This document shows positions 1 through 11,900 of a DNA stretch of 64,000 nucleotides, piece after piece; position 1 is the stretch's first letter, and every line of letters starts with the position of its first letter. The DNA lies in NCBI GenBank assembly GCA_016647705.1, contig CM028334.1, positions 4,340,046-4,404,045 of the forward strand, written 5' to 3'. The translations under genes and the position numbers were made by a program. The stretch is from Eucommia ulmoides. Taxonomy: Eukaryota; Streptophyta; Magnoliopsida; Garryales; Eucommiaceae. The notes under the pieces are model-generated. The model searched no databases, had not been told where the DNA came from, and was given only the letters and a program-made list of their open reading frames with translations.

Positions 1-37
1 CAGGGGGGTCGGCGCAGTCCTTTTGATCGACTGTTTT

Positions 38-730
38 CTACGCTGCAGTCTTCCGAGTGACCATCTTCTGGGCGATCCTTTTAGAGAGGGCTTCCATGTG
101 CCCTCCTGACAGGCAGAGGCCGCGCGTCTGCTCGTCTGGGAATTTTTTCAAGAGAGCAATTCTCTGGATGGCATTTTTCTGAGCGGCGAACATTTGGGTG
201 ATAGATCGCGACACGACTATTCTTTGGGCGACTAATTTGGAGAGGGTACCTATGTGCCCCTCTGATGGGCGACTCCTGCAGGGTGAACCCTTGGAGGGCA
301 GACTCTTGGAGGGTGAACCCTTGGAGGGCAGACTCCTCGATTTTGGCAAGAGATCCTTTTTCCAACAATGACTTTCTTGGACGTTGTTTTTTTTGAGCGG
401 CAAGCTCTGAGTGACGCTCCTCCGAGTGGTGCTTTTCTGACCGTCAACCTTTGAATGACATAAAATTCAGACTTGTACAACTTTACAACGCTTATCACCT
501 GAACCACCCATCACTTGGGTTGTGCGCATAACTTTTGTTGAAGAACAGAGCGGAGAGCTCTGGTTGGAGACCGAAGAGCAAAGAGCTTAGACGCCTTCCG
601 AGGAGCTTTGGTCGGAGATCACAGAGCGGAGATCTCTAGGCGGTGTTTTTCTAAATGACGCCTTTTTGATCGTTGATCTCTGGACGACGTTTTTCAGAGC
701 AACGCCTTTCTGATCGTCGATCTTTGAACC
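38..730. repeat. Degenerate short-repeat tract, unclassified
   Basis: The tract is built of drifting copies of short phrases such as TTGGAGGGCAGACTC, GGGTGAACCC and variants of GATCGTTGATCTCTGG, seen best at 275-345 and 660-730. Small ORFs on the minus strand read as repetitive Ser/Pro/Lys-rich peptides only because the DNA is repetitive. No protein family is recognised. It may be internal or LTR DNA of a large retroelement that starts before the window. Confidence applies to its being repetitive, not to any class. Confidence 0.5.
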
Positions 731-807
731 CCATGTCGCTGACATTTCAGCACTTAGAATTTTTTGGAGTTTTTTAGTTTTCTGATCCTCCAACTTCTTT
801 CCCCAAC

Positions 808-1205
808 TTGTTTTCACTGACTGACCTTATTCGGTTCAATGGGATAGCAAACCAGCTTTTCTCGGAGAGCGGACTTCTTGCAGAGTTGGATTCTCACCGA
901 GGCACAATTCGGAGGGATGTCGAGGTCGAGTCTAGTCTTCATGTCAACCAGTCTGCTGTTCAGGCCAAGAACCTCGGTCTCCGTGCTGACCGCCAAAATC
1001 TCAAGTCCCGGGTTGACATGATGGAGACTGAATTGCCAACTACAAGCGGTGCGTGAAGCGCCAAGAGCAGAAGTGGTGGGATGTTGTTGACCGGGTCAGG
1101 GAGAAGACCAGGTTGGATGCGGTAGAGCAGTGGACGCCCCTCAAGATGAGGGCGGGGAGGACTGAGCTCCGGGAAGCCGCTGCTTCAACACTTAGGATTT
1201 TATAG
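808..1205 (+). pseudogene. Broken C-terminal fragment of an unknown, probably TE-derived ORF
   Basis: An open frame rich in Leu, Arg, Glu and Ala runs from 808 to about 1045 (RGTIRRDVEVESSLH, KSRVDMMETEL). The same kind of composition continues in another frame from about 1048 to a stop near 1203 (KRQEQKWWDVVDRVREKT, TELREAAASTLRIL). A single-base shift near 1040-1048 would join the two halves. The charge pattern suggests a coiled coil. I do not recognise the family. GC content is higher than in surrounding DNA, as in the rest of 1-2.3 kb, which fits a retroelement internal region. A host gene fragment cannot be excluded. Confidence 0.35.
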
Positions 1206-2396
1206 CATTTTTTCACTTATTTTTTTTGTTGACTTGTAATGGGCTGATGACCCCTGTATGTATACTTCCTTTTTAACATATCAATGCAAGTCATTTTTTG
1301 TGTATTCCTACTTTTCTGTGTCGAGTGTGTGAGCTTCTGAGCGACATAGCTATGGTATTTCAGAGTCTGTCCCTTCCTCCCGACGTTTTCGCCTAGTTGC
1401 TTTTGGCTTGGTAATGTCTTCAGAGTTGTAAAATTTTAAAAAATTTCTTGTCTCTGCCCAAGTCTATGGACCACTAGCTCCCCCATCCAGGACACGAGTT
1501 GATTGTAAAGAAATCGTGTCGCGGACCACAACAACGCCTTGTCCTGCCCGGCCTCTGTGCACCTCCTGGAGGCAAGCTTTCACTTCAGCAAGGCGGCACT
1601 CCACGGTTTCCATTGCTTAGGGCTCCCCCCGTATATGACTGCCCGCAGCTCGAGCCGTAGTGTGACGGGAGGAAGGCAAGTGGGAGCCAATTTCACATTC
1701 ACACCGGCCTCTGTGGTCGAACCTGGCTAACCGATGGAGAGCTCGACCGTCGGGGGATGATGACATGTCCTTGATGCATGTCTGCGCAGCGGAGGAGGTG
1801 GCGATCTTGACGTTGCTAGGGGGGCTCTCTCCAGTTCTGTAGATTCGTGGTTGTGAGGCGCAGGGCGGTCCCCAGGCGTGCTCCTGTTTAGAGATGCCAT
1901 ACGAACATCGTGGCCTTGAGGTCGCTCCTCGGGCTTGGTAGTCTGGAGAGCTGGTCCGCATTGGACAGGGTGCTGCAGCAGGCGTGCGAGGAGGAGTTGT
2001 ACACACAACTTGAACTTACCCATTTGGTGCTCAAGGAGATCAATCCGAGATGCTTATGCAACTCCCGAGGTCTGTCCCGCAAAATCCCCGGGGGGCAAGG
2101 TAGATGGCCCTACCTGGTCCTTGGGGGGGTAGTTATCCTCGTTCGTGGAGCGACGGGGTGTGCCCTCGGACTTTTCGACATATCTCTCGATTCTTTGGGA
2201 GGAAGACTGTTGCTCGCAGTGGGAGCTTTTGTTCTGTGTCTGTTTATCTGACTAGACCTTGCGACCATCCAGTCTTAGTTGAGCAGGGAGCAATGATCAT
2301 GGGTCCTCCTGCTGAGGTGGAGCTGTTGAGTCGGAACTAGCGCTGGAAATTCTTTTAGTGAACTGTAACTGACTACCTGGGGATTGGCTAACTAGA
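1206..2396. other. GC-richer stretch with no recognisable gene
   Basis: Several ORFs of 60-130 codons overlap on both strands at 1540-2340, none with a motif, domain or codon pattern I recognise. The overlap on both strands is what GC-rich noncoding or decayed TE sequence gives. It lies between the broken ORF and an LTR-like fragment and may belong to the same element. Confidence 0.4.
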
Positions 2397-2620
2397 GTAC
2401 AGAGTCTTACCCTTCAGGGAGTTGTAGCACAAGGCCTGGTCGAGATTTGTCCCGGCGAAATCCCTCTAGCATGAGAGTAAGAGTTCAAAGAGAAAAGGTT
2501 ACAGTAACGCGTCAAGTATGTAAGTGAGCATTGAGCGTTACCTTGGGCTTGCATTGTCCCTGATATTTATAGGCGTTGGAGATGATTAGCTTTACCTAAT
2601 TGGGCCTAAACACAATTAAT
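2397..2620. mobile_element. LTR-like fragment, family shared with 50.2-50.4 kb
   Basis: The block at 2450-2505 (AAATCCCTCTAGCATGAGAG, then TAAGAGTTC) is near-identical to 50280-50320 (AAAGTCCCTCCAGCATGAGA, then ATAAGAGCTC). Both are followed at a similar distance by a TATTTATAGG box (2567 and 50379). Dispersed copies with a TATA-like box and no ORF fit pieces of the long terminal repeat of one retrotransposon family. Element boundaries are not visible here. Confidence 0.45.
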
Positions 2621-2639
2621 TAGGCAAAATCATATGTTT

Positions 2640-3240
2640 ACCTGATAATCTAGGGTGTTCAAGAGATAATCACTAGGCTTGGGCTTTTGGGCCCATTTGA
2701 AAAAGCCCGCTGGCCTTCGTCAGGCCTATGGAGACGAGCTGGTAGAGAAAATCGGAGATCTGTGCAGTTCTGGAGGAGAAACGGACTGGAACGGTGTGCC
2801 GGCGAAGAAAAACAGTTAAGTCGTTGAAGTTGGCTGTCCAGAGGCACGGCACAGAGTTTTGGGTGACAGCGCCCCTGTGAGGCACACTGCTCCTTCCTGG
2901 GTATTGAGGAGATTCTAGGGAAGGAGTTCTGGTCGGCAGATGCTCCTGCGTGGCACTTTGGGCTCTAAAATGTGGCCATGTCACGACGATGGTGGACATG
3001 TGGCTAGGGCCTTGATGCTGACTCGATGACACCCAAACCACATAAAAAACTGTCGGTTCATGGATCAGTTACTAGTTTCGTCTGACATATGCGGAAATTG
3101 ATCTTTTGCTATCCCTAATCTTACTTGTCAGCCACCTTAAAATTGTCGTCTCAGTTACATTTACTTTCTAATTATGCTTCTTGTTTACCGTCTACAACTA
3201 TGTAGAGTCGCTGGTCTAGTGTTGTAGAATTTCTAGTGTC
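2640..3240. other. No feature recognised
   Basis: No ORF with recognisable similarity, no terminal repeat and no RNA-gene boxes were seen. A 122-codon minus ORF at 2673-3041 lacks any motif and overlaps a second one in another frame, so it was not called. Confidence 0.4.
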
Positions 3241-3249
3241 CTAAAATCA

Positions 3250-3660
3250 CATACTACCCCAATTTCACCTTTTCACTTTAACCACCATGTCTTGACTCCT
3301 TATGAGGAATTGTCCTATTGGATTTCTCCACTGCCCTAAATATAGTTATGCTCAACCCTAGGGACCACATGATATCCAATTCAACCCTAGATGAATTGTA
3401 ATGCTTATATTCTGTCTTAGTTTTATTAATGTTTAAACCTTTAGACTTTAAAGTTTCTCTCCAACATTCGAACTTATTGTTAATATCTCTCTAAGGTTAA
3501 TTACTATATTACATGCACACAATATATTCCATGGTACTCCATCTTGATAATGTTTTATGAGTTCATCTGTCAATAAAGCAATGATTCGTGGACTTAATAA
3601 CGATCTTTGATTTAAGTCTATATTAATTGAAAAAGGCACAAGATATATCGCTTGCTACCA
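3250..3660 (-). mobile_element. RTE-type LINE reverse transcriptase remnant
   Basis: The minus frame at 3639-3448 reads like the part of RTE-clade reverse transcriptase around the catalytic box: RSLLSPRIIALLTDELIKH, then DGVPWNIL. The same stretch in the better copy at 44.55-45.69 kb is SSLSPYLFFLVMDELTKH followed by DGVSWSMLFADN. The metal-binding FADD-type box is destroyed here (reads CACNIV). Downstream on the minus strand to about 3250 further decayed RTE-like sequence follows in shifting frames (NKTKTEYKH-like). Both ends are lost and the copy is dead. Confidence 0.6.
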
Positions 3661-3699
3661 TTAGACATGCTTTCAATCACGTCAATATAAACATTGGAT

Positions 3700-4190
3700 G
3701 TTTCTGTAGGACCTCAGACGCTACTACTCATCCTAAATCCAATTGGTGTTAGAAAAGGTGCATGCACTAGCCTTATAGTGCATTAACAACACACATAAGC
3801 GCCCACAACATTCGCTTGTAACTCGACCTACACTCGAGCCTTGTGAAAACCTGGTCAATAATCTCCTCCTCAACAATTGCTCCCTCTGAGCCTCCTGCCA
3901 CAGGATAATTGCTGCCAAAACCTGGCAAACAATCACTTCCTCAACAATTGCTTCCTCTGTGAATTGAATCCGTGACTTTGGCTTTGATACCACCTGTAGG
4001 ATCTCAGCTGCTACCACTCATCCTAAAACATTTTGGTGTTAAGAAAGTTGTATACCTTAGTTTTATACTGCATTCAACAACACACACAAGCGTTTACGAC
4101 ATTCAATTGTGACTCAACCCATACCTAAGCGTCTTGCCATGGGACAATTGTAGCCGAAACCTGGCCACATTTTTAAAAGCCTATATAATA
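3700..4190 (-). mobile_element. LTR-retroelement fragment with primer-binding-site-like motif and internal duplication
   Basis: On the minus strand TGGTATCAAAGCC, ending near 3980, matches the initiator-Met tRNA primer site usual in plant copia elements and follows LTR-like sequence ending in CCTACAGG. The LTR-like block occurs twice in the same orientation, at about 3706-3830 and 3990-4115 (TAGGACCTCAGACGCTACTA and TAGGATCTCAGCTGCTACCA starts). Between them a roughly 60-bp unit containing GCAATTGTTGAGGA is also repeated. The 94-codon ORF across it (4017-3733) has no known domain. This is probably a rearranged LTR-plus-leader remnant. Confidence 0.5.
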
Positions 4191-4429
4191 CTTCTTAGGG
4201 AACCTAATCATAAGCTTCTAACCAATTTTATCTTGTGTATTTGTTTGCCAAGTAACTTTGATTAGTAATATATTGGTCGGTAGAAGAATATATAGTGTTT
4301 TTTTTTTTTAACAATTTTCATACTTCATTTTTGTGGTGCCTTTGCGAGGAGTAAATCATGTCTCCACCACTAGCTCATGGTAGATGAATTTTACTAGAAG
4401 CTGCTCAGAGAAATTAGCTAATAACCCGA

Positions 4430-5753
4430 GTGGAATGGATCACTATGGGTTTCTTTCCCCATTATTTGGATGTGGTCAAAGGTGACGTATTTGCCTCTCT
4501 TTTTCAGGATTCCATAGGCGGGCCAGGTTTGAAAGGAGTATTAGTGCTAAATTTCTCTGTCTTACCCCTAAGCAGGACAATGAGGTGCCCATTAGTTTGG
4601 TGGTATTGAAGTTGCTTTCTGAGTCCTCACTAGACGGTTTGGGATGGTGATGGATAATTTGATCTCGGTAGCTCAAGTGCTTTTATGGGTGGTAGATAGA
4701 TCTTTGATGGTCCTTTTGGCAAATGATTGTGTGGATAGAATCAAGAAAGGGGAGCCCGAAGTTCTTTGTGAGCTGGATATCCAGAAAGTGATGACCATGC
4801 TATGGCATTTTGCACTTAAACAAGAAAGTCTTTGGAGACGGATAGAGTTGTAACTAGGAGATTAGATTGGGGGTTTGGAAGGCGATTTTACAAATATCGA
4901 GGAAGTATTTTTTCTCCTGGTCAGGTTCTACGTTGGCAAGGGCAGTACATTACACTTTTGGAAGGAAAGGTGGCTCGGGGATTATCGACTTTGTACTAGG
5001 TTTACCCCTTTTTTCCCTTTTTTTTTTTTTGGCAGTGGTTCGAGGTGAAGGAGCGTTTTTACGTGGGTACGTCTTTGTCTGTGGGAAGGTGGTCTCCTGG
5101 ACTTCAATTTTTGGGAGGGATATCCATTTGACTGGGAATGGCCAGAGTTTAAAATAGTTCTTTATTCTTCTCCAAGTCGATGAGTACATGAGCCTTTGTA
5201 CAGGAGTACTTGTCTTCAACTTGGAGGTAGAGGATAAATTAGAGCGGGCTGGGATAGGAAATGCGTAATTGGTGGCTTGGGATGTTATTCTCGTTGTGGA
5301 CAACTTAAAGAGTAGAAGATTTCATCTCCCGAATAGGTGTGTCATGTGATTGGAAGCGGAAGAGGCAGTCAATCACCTCTTGATGTTTTGTCAGGTGGCT
5401 TGTGCGATCTTTGGATCATGACCTCTTGGTTGATTGGTTCTGCAGGGCGTATTGCTCCACTAGTGTTTAGAGCTTTTGTATTGTTGGCATGATGGTAGAC
5501 CTAGTGGCGTTGCTAGGCTTTGGGCTTTGATTATGTTGGCTCTATTTTGGTGTCTTTGGCGGGAGCATAATCAGCGTATTTTTAGTGGAACTGCCATGTC
5601 TTTACCTTTTTAGAAGCAATCCAGATCATATATGTTATAGGAGAGTTTAAGGTTTCATAGTTGTACAGGGTTAGGCACCCCTGGGTCTTTTATTTTATAA
5701 TATTCTCTTGCTTAGCTAGCCCCCCCCCCCCCCAAAAAAAAAAAAAAAAAAAA
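4430..5753 (+). mobile_element. Degraded L1-type LINE with oligo-A tail
   Basis: Fragments in changing frames follow the order of an L1 ORF2. Reverse-transcriptase pieces come first, with LANDCVDRIKKGEPEVLCE near 4700-4790, a form of the usual ANECLD...GEPGVLCKLDIEKA block. Next comes the C-terminal zinc-finger-like region near 5295-5400 (DNLKSRRFHLPNRCVM, EAEEAVNHLLMFCQ) and a Trp-rich segment near 5530-5590 (LFWCLWREHNQRIF). The copy ends in a C-run then about 20 A at 5734-5753, the expected 3' tail. Stops and frameshifts are many. It lies just upstream of the first CALS10 exon seen, so it is probably in a CALS10 intron. Confidence 0.75.
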
Positions 5754-5956
5754 GGAAAATGGAACCTTTGAGCTGAGATTTAAAATGCAATGGCTTATAT
5801 ATAATGTCAACTAGTTTGTTTGTGTTAATTCCTAGGCTTACATATAATTTCACCTGGATATTTGGGTTGATGCATGGACTTATATGTAATTTCACTTAGT
5901 TATTTGCATCCTCTCGGATCGCTTTTAGCTGACATGCTAGTTGTTGTTCTTTGCAG

Positions 5957-8900
5957 GTTACCATTGACCAGACAATCATCTCAGGTTTGTATCATGCTTG
6001 AATCTTTTTCTCTTTCTGGCCTTAGTGTTTTCTTATTTTTTGCTAACTTTTGGGGGGCAGTTTTTTTTGGGAACCTCAGTGGAGTGAGAAGAGCTTTATT
6101 GTAAATGCAAAGAATACAAAATTTAGAGGGGAACAAGGCCTGACCTCGGAAATAAATCCAACAACAACTTATAAATAATGAAAACACAAATCCATATGAA
6201 TTTGCATGTGAACATCAGTTGTAATTTAAATGTGCTGTCCTTTTTTTAACAAATTTTAAGCTCTAGATGTATTGTTCAAATTTTTTCTTATTGAAGTTTA
6301 TATTTTTTCTAAAAATTTGGTTCAAGTAATGATGTCTTCTGTTTGGATTGACTGTTGTGGTTAGAATTTTTTTCCTATTTTTGTCAGTCAACCATGAAGC
6401 GTTGCATGACGAATGATGCACATTTAAGGCAAAGCTAAAACCTGATATATTGCGTTGCAATAACATACTGCTTTGGCACTGGCATTTCTTGATTTCTGTC
6501 CACTATCAATATTTTTTGTGGATTAATATCTCTTTTACAAGTCCAAACATATTTGGAAGTTAAGGGGGCTGCCCTCGGTTAAGCTTATTAATGAGAGAGA
6601 GTTTCTCCGAAAAGTCAACTACAGGAGAACCATTCGAGGGGAGGGCCCCTCGACCAAAATAAAGGATACACAAGAATGCAGTCTTTAAGTCACATTATAG
6701 GCAATTCTTTAACTTAAAAACATCCTCCCATTCCTTTGCTCCATAAGCTCCAAAAAACTGGAAATTGAATCATTGAGCATAGCCTACAATCACATTTACT
6801 GGGGCAGCACCTACATACTTATTGAGAAGTGTTTACATATAGGAGGCGTATATCTTTCACACCCAGGAGGGTGTAAACTATTTTTAGAATACTATATCAT
6901 AAGGAAACACAATTTCCTTTTACGGGGGCATCTGACCCCCTCCCCCTCCAGAACCCCACAATGTTGGAGCCTTGTGCACTAGTAGTTTTTTTAATATCCA
7001 TTTCATAAATACGAGGCCTTTATCTCCATTTTTTTTTTCGTGAGAATGATTGAGATGGAATGGGTATGGGGGTCTCGCTGAGGTAAATTCTCTCTCTTAC
7101 TTGCTTTGTATGATGTATTTTTTGGGGTTGGGGATGGGTTGGTCTGTGTAGGAAGGTGATGGTGGTCCTCGTGAGCCAGGAGGTAAAAGTGAGAGGGCAG
7201 GGAAAAGGTGCCTTTAGGCACAAATACTTACTGATTGGCCTAAATTTTTGGTTATTTCAGTGTTTTGTCCTTCACTGCATGCCTTTCAATATTGGGCATG
7301 GGCCGATTAATGGATTTCATTTTAGTTGATCTATCATGGTTTTTGTGTTCAAATATTATTTGAGTTCTTTATCCTATTTATGAGATCAATTACTCATTAC
7401 AAGTCGTATGTTGTGTTAAACGTCTTCTTGTTAGTGTCATTTCGAGACTCTCGGAGACTGAAGTGGTTTAAGTTTTGATATGATTTTGTTCATTTTGCTC
7501 TATTTGGCTGCCGATAAAATTTTTGATCCATTGATGGATCTCATACTCTAGCTTTCACATGTATTTTGTCTGTTGCAGTAGACCAATTCTGGATTAGGTT
7601 CCATTATTCTTTTCCCAAGCAATGGTTTAGTGATTTTTCATATACTTGATCTTTGAGTGATGGGAAAAGTTTTACACACTTTTGTTGTGGTATTTTGTGT
7701 GCTTCTGGTATTTTTATTGTTTGGAATTTTGTTCAATACAATTTTTTTTCGAGCACCGCATTTTACCCAATATACTAGTTTCTGGAGCTTGTGTTGGACT
7801 TTAACAATTATCAACCACTGTCTTTTTGATATATTCTTTAGTTCACTTTGACTAACTGCAACTCTTTGTATCTCACAATTCCTTTTGTTGATTGTCCTGG
7901 AACATGTATCCACAAAATTAATAGGCCCTTCTCCTATACATTTAATTATGGAGGTACACAAATTGGTCCGGAAATATAGGTAATAGTTCACTGAATAGTT
8001 AATGTGAAACTAAGAAATTCTGGATATGCATGTCGAAGTTCAAGTCTACAATGTTAAATGAATTTGATAGATGGCAGTGGGGATGGGGTTGAAGGTAAGG
8101 TAGTGGTATCATTGTCAGCTGATGCATCTGTTGTAGGATTTAGTTGGGTCCCTATTTTATTTGAATCACATGCCTCCCTTCCTTCAAGAAAGTTCCTATT
8201 GCATGTGGTTTTAAACTTGGAAACTTCAAAGAATGGTGTTAAATGATTTTAGGATTCAGTAAATGAATAACCTAAATAGAGTTTTCCCCTTCAGTTTTGC
8301 TGAAGACATGTATACAAGTACTCGAATAATATCTATATCTTTTAGGTTTTACATCTGTAGTGCTTCAAGTGATTTACCTGCATATATGGATGCCGGAGTT
8401 ACTTCGGCGTGAAATCTTTTTTTTTTTGTAAAGCAAGCAAGTTAGATGTTAACCTGTACTTCTTGTGACTTCTTAACATTGATCTTTTGGCTTGTTTACT
8501 GTTACCTGTAGCTTCATCATTGTAGTCAGAAATGGTATTTCGCCCTTCTTTTTGGCCTAGACATAATAGCTATCATGGTGCAAATATGATATACTTCTTC
8601 TCCACTTTTTCAAAAAGTTTCATAGGTTTTTGTCATTTTTTTTCCTTCGTATTAAGTATTTGTCTGACTTGCAGTTTTCTCAAGAATCGAACAAGATATA
8701 TGCAACTCTATTTTCACCATTTTGGAACGAGATCATTAATAGTCTGCGTGAAGAAGATTATATTAGTAATAGGTACGTTGATGAAAGTGGCGCTGCTTTG
8801 GCTTGAGGACTCATATCTTCCGTTGTTACTCGTCCGTGATTTTTTTTTTTTTCCGAATTCCACTAAGTAATTTATTGGCTGCTTGATTTTTTGGTTTTTA

Positions 8901-11900
8901 GGGAGAAGGACTTGCTTTGTATGCCTAGCAACACTGGAAGCCTGAGATTAGTTCAATGGCCTTTGTTCCTTCTTAGCAGCAAGGTGATCCATAGTTTACC
9001 TGGCTGTCTTGCATGCTGATAGGATGTGTATTATAACATATATTTTTTTTTCTCTTCTCTCTTTTTGAAACCAATCTTCTTTGCAGATTTTCCTGGCACT
9101 TGATATAGCTGTAGACTCCAATGATAACCAAGCAGATCTTTGGAGTAGGATATGTCGGGATGAGTATATGGCATATGCTGTTGAAGAATGCTACAACAGT
9201 ATTGAAAAAATTTTACATTCTCTGGTTGACGGAGAAGGGAGACTTTGGTATGATTTTCTTCACACAAAGCAGGAAACGTTATCTCTGTCTCCTCAATCAA
9301 TTAATTTTCATATGTTTGATTTAGTTGAGGGTGCACTTTTAGTTTTAAGATTCTTTATTTTCATCTTTATTTACTTCCTGCGATGCTCAACTTCTTTTCA
9401 GGGTTGAAAGGATATTCCGTGAAATTAACAACAGTTTAATGGAAAATTCAATTGGTGTAACTATAATGCTTGGCAAGGTTTCGACAGTGTTGCAAAAACT
9501 TTCAGGATTGACTGGGCTCCTGGTAATGCTTTGTTGAGTGCAGCTTAGTTAATACCTCTTCACCCTTATAAAATATTAAGATATATGTGTATATATAAAC
9601 TTCTCATGTTTCAAATATAGATGAATCTAGACCTACTTCTAATGAAACATAATGGTGGTCGTAAAAGTATATAATAATGTTTCTTGGTGTAGAGTGTCAT
9701 AATGTTGTCTTGCTGTTTTTGTCCTGGATGTTTCGGAAATTGTCGTTTCGAGAAAGGGTTATATTTGTTAATGAATTGAAGTTTACCTTTTACAATGAAA
9801 TTGGGATAAATTTTGGAGATCCTCAAAAGGAAATGGGCACAATTATCGTGGTATTGATTGAATGACTAATTTTCTTTTGGAAATATCCATGGTCGACCAG
9901 CCACCACATCTCTCATTTTGGACATATTCGTTGTGCGTTATCCGTACACATCTTTCTCCATAAGCTGCTGTTATGTTCTATCCTCTTTCTTCCTTAAACA
10001 TTTAGCGTCCCTGAGGTTCTTGGTGAGGTACATTTCTGCCACTTTTGATAAGCTGCCGACATACAAACTTCGCATTAATGTATGAAGAGATTGTCTACTA
10101 TATAACATGAAGTCTAGGATGATCGGCATAAGCCACGTATTGTGGTTTTGTTCGGTGGCTATCCTATCTCAGCTGCTCAAAGTGGATTCTGAACTTTGGT
10201 ATACATCTTCATTGCTTTTCCTTACCACACCTTAATTTTAGCCAAATTCTTATTCAATGGACTTCAATGACACTTCAGCTATTTTTTGGCATAAGCGAAA
10301 ATAATTTTTCACTTGATGCAATAATTTTTTGAGAAGTCTAATAATTATGTCAAAAGTCCAGAGTAATTGCACGACATAAAAATTACTGCATTTTTTTATG
10401 TGGAAAATTGCAGTGACTTTCATGAAGTGCAGTAACTATGTATTTCTAACAAAAAAATTATGTTTGTAAACTATTCACCAAGAACTTCCCTTTTGTTTTT
10501 AGTTCGAGGGGAATTCTCAGAGCTCTGTTTCTTTTCTTTTGTTTTTGGAGGATATCAGTCCAGTATTTTTCTTTCCTGGTTTATCCCCTTGTTGATCGTT
10601 TAATATATTTTATTTTCGGAAAAGATAATATTAGTGACGCTTAGGACTGGTACATCATCAGTAAACTATTGCTTACCTGAACTTTGAGCTTGTTCTGTCA
10701 ACTGCTGTCTTTTTCATACTGGTGCTTTTGGGATATTTAAATCCAATTTTTCTGTCATCTTCTGATTGAATGTTGCACACTAGATAGGTTTTCTAATTCT
10801 TTCATATTTATGGATTTCCCATCCTCTCCACCTTATAATAATATGAGTGACCGAAGCACACAAGCTATGCATGTGTAAATTAGATATAAGGGAGAGGAGA
10901 GTCCTTGACATCAAAGGTCGTCTCCTTACTATTTGAAAATCCATGTAGTTGCTTTCTGTTATTAGATTTTAGAAGTGGTGGCTTAACACATATGATAATG
11001 TCAGTCTTTTTTTTTTTTTTTTTTGAAGTCTACTTGTGCATGATCAGTTTTATCCATTAACAACCTGTCTTGGACATTCTGAATGCTTTACCGCTTTTGA
11101 GTTGTGACTGCAACATATGTTATGACTGTAGAGAAAGGGAAATAGCAGATTATAATGGTAGTTTGCTGGATCATATGGATGAATAAAGTAGTTGGGCTAG
11201 GCTCTTTTTGAACTCTGATACTTATTTGTGTGTGGTTGTTCTATATGTTGTTGAATGTGTGACCAAAGAGTTCTTTAGAAGTGATTAATCTTGTCTATTG
11301 AGTTTATTTTTAAAAGTAGTGAAACAGTTCTTCTTTAGTGGTTCATGTTGTTTGTAACTACAAATATTATCAGATGCGTGATGATCCTGCACAAGCTCAA
11401 GGTGCTGCCAGGGCTACATATGAGCTATATGAGTGTGTGACGCATGAACTGTTATCATCTGATTTGAGGTATGCATCTTGCTATGCACTATGCTTGGTAA
11501 TGGTGTACAGTTTCGGGAGCTAACCTTTGGACATTAATACTCTAGGGAGCAGCTTGATACGTGGAATATATTGGCTAGAGCTAGAAATGAAGGGCGCCTT
11601 TTCTCTAGAATAGAATGGCCCAAAGATCCTGAAATTGTAAGCATCTCGAAAAAAGAAGTATCTCATGTTGTTGAGTTGTTTACATTTTATTTTCATCATC
11701 AATGCTGTTTCTGATATCTTCATATTCTCTTTCCTCTGGCCCAGAAAGAGCAGATAAAGCGGTTGCACTTACTTATAACTGTAAAAGAAACAGCTTCTAA
11801 TGTTCCGAAGAATCTTGAAGCTCGAAGAAGATTGGAGTTCTTCACTAACTCATTATTCATGGACATGCCTCCTGCGAAGCCAGTTTCTGAAATGATTTCA

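Noticed and set aside
1-5956. Upstream CALS10 exons in the first 5.9 kb
   Set aside because: I looked for the family sequence that precedes RQSSQ (the LGEIRS region) and did not find it; the stretch is TE debris. The exons are probably before the window.
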